Positions 62,456 to 64,000 of a stretch of DNA of 64,000 bases are shown here, piece by piece. The stretch comes from Micromonospora yangpuensis (GTDB lineage Bacteria; Actinomycetota; Actinomycetes; Mycobacteriales; Micromonosporaceae). The stretch is from contig NZ_FMIA01000002.1 in assembly GCF_900091615.1 (NCBI RefSeq), forward strand, positions 992,001 to 1,056,000, in the 5' to 3' direction. A model generated the notes under the pieces. It did not search any database and was not told the origin of the DNA. It worked only from the letters and a program-made list of their open reading frames with translations. Every line of letters begins with the position of its first letter. Positions within the stretch are counted from its first letter, which is position 1. Made by a program: the position numbers and the translations under genes.

Positions 62456-63052
62456 ATGACGCCGCCGAACACGGGCCGCCGGAGCGAGGCCTCCCGCCGT
62501 GCCGTCCTCACCGCCGCCCTCGACCTGTTACAGGAGGTCGAGTACGCGAAGATCAGCATCGAGGGCCTCGCCAGCCGCGCCGGCGTCGGCAAGCAGACCA
62601 TCTACCGCTGGTGGCCGTCCAAGGGTGCGGTCATCTTCGACGCTTTCCTCATGCTCAGTGAGGGCGCCGAGGGTGGGCCGGTGCAGCTGCCGGACACCGG
62701 CGACCTGGCAGCCGACCTGACCGAGGTGCTCCGCGCCACGGTGACCGAACTGAACGAGCCCCGGTACGAGCAACCGATGCGCGCGCTGGCCACCGAGATC
62801 GCGCACGACCCCGAGCTGGCAGCGATCTACGCCGAACGACTGGACGGGCCACTGCGGGAGGCCAAACGGCAGCGCCTCCGCCGCGCCCAGCGGGCCGGAC
62901 AGCTCGCCGAGGACCTCGATCTCGACGTCGCGGTGGACCTGATCTGGGGTCCCCTGTTCCAACGATGGCTCCACCGCAGCGGACCGCTCACGACCGAGTA
63001 CGCCGACCGCCTCGTCGCCACCGCCCTCGACGGGTTACGACCCCGACGGTGA
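62456..63052 (+). CDS. TetR-family transcriptional regulator
   Basis: A 198-aa regulator with HTH AVLTAALDLLQEVEYAKISI then EGLASRAGVGKQTIYRWWPS (~17-58) and a TetR_C_16-like helical domain (ALATEIAHDPELAAIY; LWGPLFQRWLH-like WGPLFQRWLH). It likely represses the divergent SDR gene through the two AGACGGTNCGTCT sites. The ATG at 62456 is the natural start; its leader is short. Confidence 0.9.
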   Translation: MTPPNTGRRSEASRRAVLTAALDLLQEVEYAKISIEGLASRAGVGKQTIYRWWPSKGAVIFDAFLMLSEGAEGGPVQLPDTGDLAADLTEVLRATVTELNEPRYEQPMRALATEIAHDPELAAIYAERLDGPLREAKRQRLRRAQRAGQLAEDLDLDVAVDLIWGPLFQRWLHRSGPLTTEYADRLVATALDGLRPRR

Positions 63053-63150
63053 CGTGCATCGTCCGGGACCGCCATGTCCGGGCGCTGACGGGAGTCGATT
63101 TCCGGTAGTGTTTCTCCACCACACTGCCCGCGCGTACCGAAGGGTCTGCC

Positions 63151-64000
63151 ATGAGCTCTGGTCGTCGGCGGCTGTCGCGAACCGTCACCGCCGCGCTGCT
63201 CCTCCTCCTCGCCGGGATGGCTGTCCCCGCCGGTCCCGCCGAGGCGGCGAAGAAGGGGCCGGACCTCACGGTCGACGTGTCCGGAACGACGGTCTCGCGG
63301 GGGACCGAGCGGAAGGTCATCTATCTGAAGGTCAGCAACCTGGGGGACGAGACCCCGGGCGACGTCGTCGTCAGAGTCCACCAGCCGCCGGAGGGCCCTG
63401 GCCCCATGCCGGTCGGCCTGCTCTGGCATTCACGGGGTGGGGTGGGCGAGTGCGACGGCGACTTCGGTGGGTTCTACTGCCGACTGCTGCCGGAGTTGAT
63501 TCCGGGACCGGGCGAAACCGTCGACGTTCCCATCGACGCAGTCGTCTACGGGGCTGCGGGGCCCTACCAGGGCAGGTTCGAAGTTTCGGTCACCATCAAG
63601 CCGGAAAAGGACGCGAATCCGGCCGACAACACCAGATGGTTCCCGCTGGCGCTGGTCGACCAGCCACGTGCCGACCTCTCGTTGGTGGCCCAAGACGTGA
63701 AGCAGTCGGTGCGGATCGACGCTGACGGCACACCCGAGCCCACCGGGACGCTGAACCCGGGTGAGCCGGGTGCGGTGTGGCACACCGTCGCCAACCAGGG
63801 CCGGAAGGCGGTCAGCGGAGTGCGGGTCACGCTGCGCCTGCCCGAGGGCGTGACCTTCACCGGGCAGCCGACCCAGTGTGCGCTTGCCGACGCCGGGCGG
63901 TCGGCGGTCTGCACCTACGAGAGCCTCACCCTCGTTCCGGCCGTCGAGGACACCGATCCGAACGACACCATCTACTCGGCGGTCAAGCTGTACAACCTGG
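63151..64000 (+). CDS. secreted protein with CARDB/DUF11-like repeats, 3' end outside the window
   Basis: ATG 63151, behind CGAAGGGTC, opens a frame that runs past the right edge (>283 codons). Residues ~1-33 are a signal peptide (RTVTAALLLLLAGMAVP ... AEAA). The mature part starts PDLTVDVSGTTVSRG and has beta-sandwich repeats, each with N-L-G-D, NPADNT and NPGEPGAVWHTVANQG-type turns as in CARDB/DUF11 surface proteins. Such proteins are extracellular and often adhesive or structural. No cell-wall anchor is visible in the part present. Confidence 0.75.
   Translation, partial: MSSGRRRLSRTVTAALLLLLAGMAVPAGPAEAAKKGPDLTVDVSGTTVSRGTERKVIYLKVSNLGDETPGDVVVRVHQPPEGPGPMPVGLLWHSRGGVGECDGDFGGFYCRLLPELIPGPGETVDVPIDAVVYGAAGPYQGRFEVSVTIKPEKDANPADNTRWFPLALVDQPRADLSLVAQDVKQSVRIDADGTPEPTGTLNPGEPGAVWHTVANQGRKAVSGVRVTLRLPEGVTFTGQPTQCALADAGRSAVCTYESLTLVPAVEDTDPNDTIYSAVKLYNL

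Overview
The window is very GC-rich with strong third-position G/C bias and many GTG starts. It carries Lsr2, SARP/BTAD regulators, DUF4262, LAAC-type lipoproteins and excalibur domains, all of which point to an actinomycete, most likely Micromonosporaceae (Micromonospora/Actinoplanes type). It is almost entirely accessory DNA. The 20.1-21.2 kb and 30.6-46 kb stretches look less GC-biased than their surroundings, consistent with recent acquisition.

Region 1 (1-17 kb, + strand) reads like the cargo or conjugation part of an integrative element. It holds many small, mostly unrecognised genes, often separated by long perfect hairpins. Recognisable members are an FAD monooxygenase, an Lsr2 nucleoid protein, a two-winged-helix protein with an acidic linker, a GGDEF protein, a bifunctional cell-wall hydrolase (lytic transglycosylase plus M23), a DUF4262 protein, and a MoxR-type AAA+ ATPase paired with an HExxH/VWA protein. 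Region 2 (16.2-20.1 kb) is a contact-dependent toxin cassette: a CdiA-type tRNase domain, three SitI3-like immunity genes (the third dead), a truncated second toxin, excalibur remnants and a dead transposase. Region 3 (20.1-30.4 kb) has small low-GC genes, then two paralogous membrane-anchored SARP proteins (one with LysM), a plasmid-type membrane protein, an orphan Imm1 immunity gene and an Hsp70 fused to about eight membrane helices.

Region 4 (30.6-43.4 kb) is the most interesting. It is a composite defence locus with a 5-cytosine methyltransferase and a Vsr endonuclease (+ strand), facing a sigma70 factor - DrmA-like helicase - DrmB-like DUF1998 operon (- strand). Divergent from the sigma operon is a MORC-type GHKL ATPase - Mrr-nuclease/SF2 helicase - unknown protein operon (+ strand). 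It combines the core of DISARM (DrmA/DrmB plus methylase) with the core of MORC-ATPase restriction systems and adds a full sigma factor. The nuclease-helicase is broken by one base at a G6 tract. Region 5 (43.5-49.8 kb) is a graveyard: an IS5-family element, a ParB/DUF262-HNH nuclease, an Imm1 gene, gene fragments, a Nudix hydrolase and half of a tRNA-Arg(CCU).

Region 6 (50-64 kb) looks more like ordinary chromosome. It has a TetR/TIM-barrel pair, a complete sugar-uptake and catabolism operon on the - strand (binding protein, permease, ATPase, class II aldolase, two FGGY kinases, with a GntR regulator downstream), a truncated DUF4143 ATPase, an SDR/TetR divergent pair with two clear operators, and a secreted protein running off the right edge.
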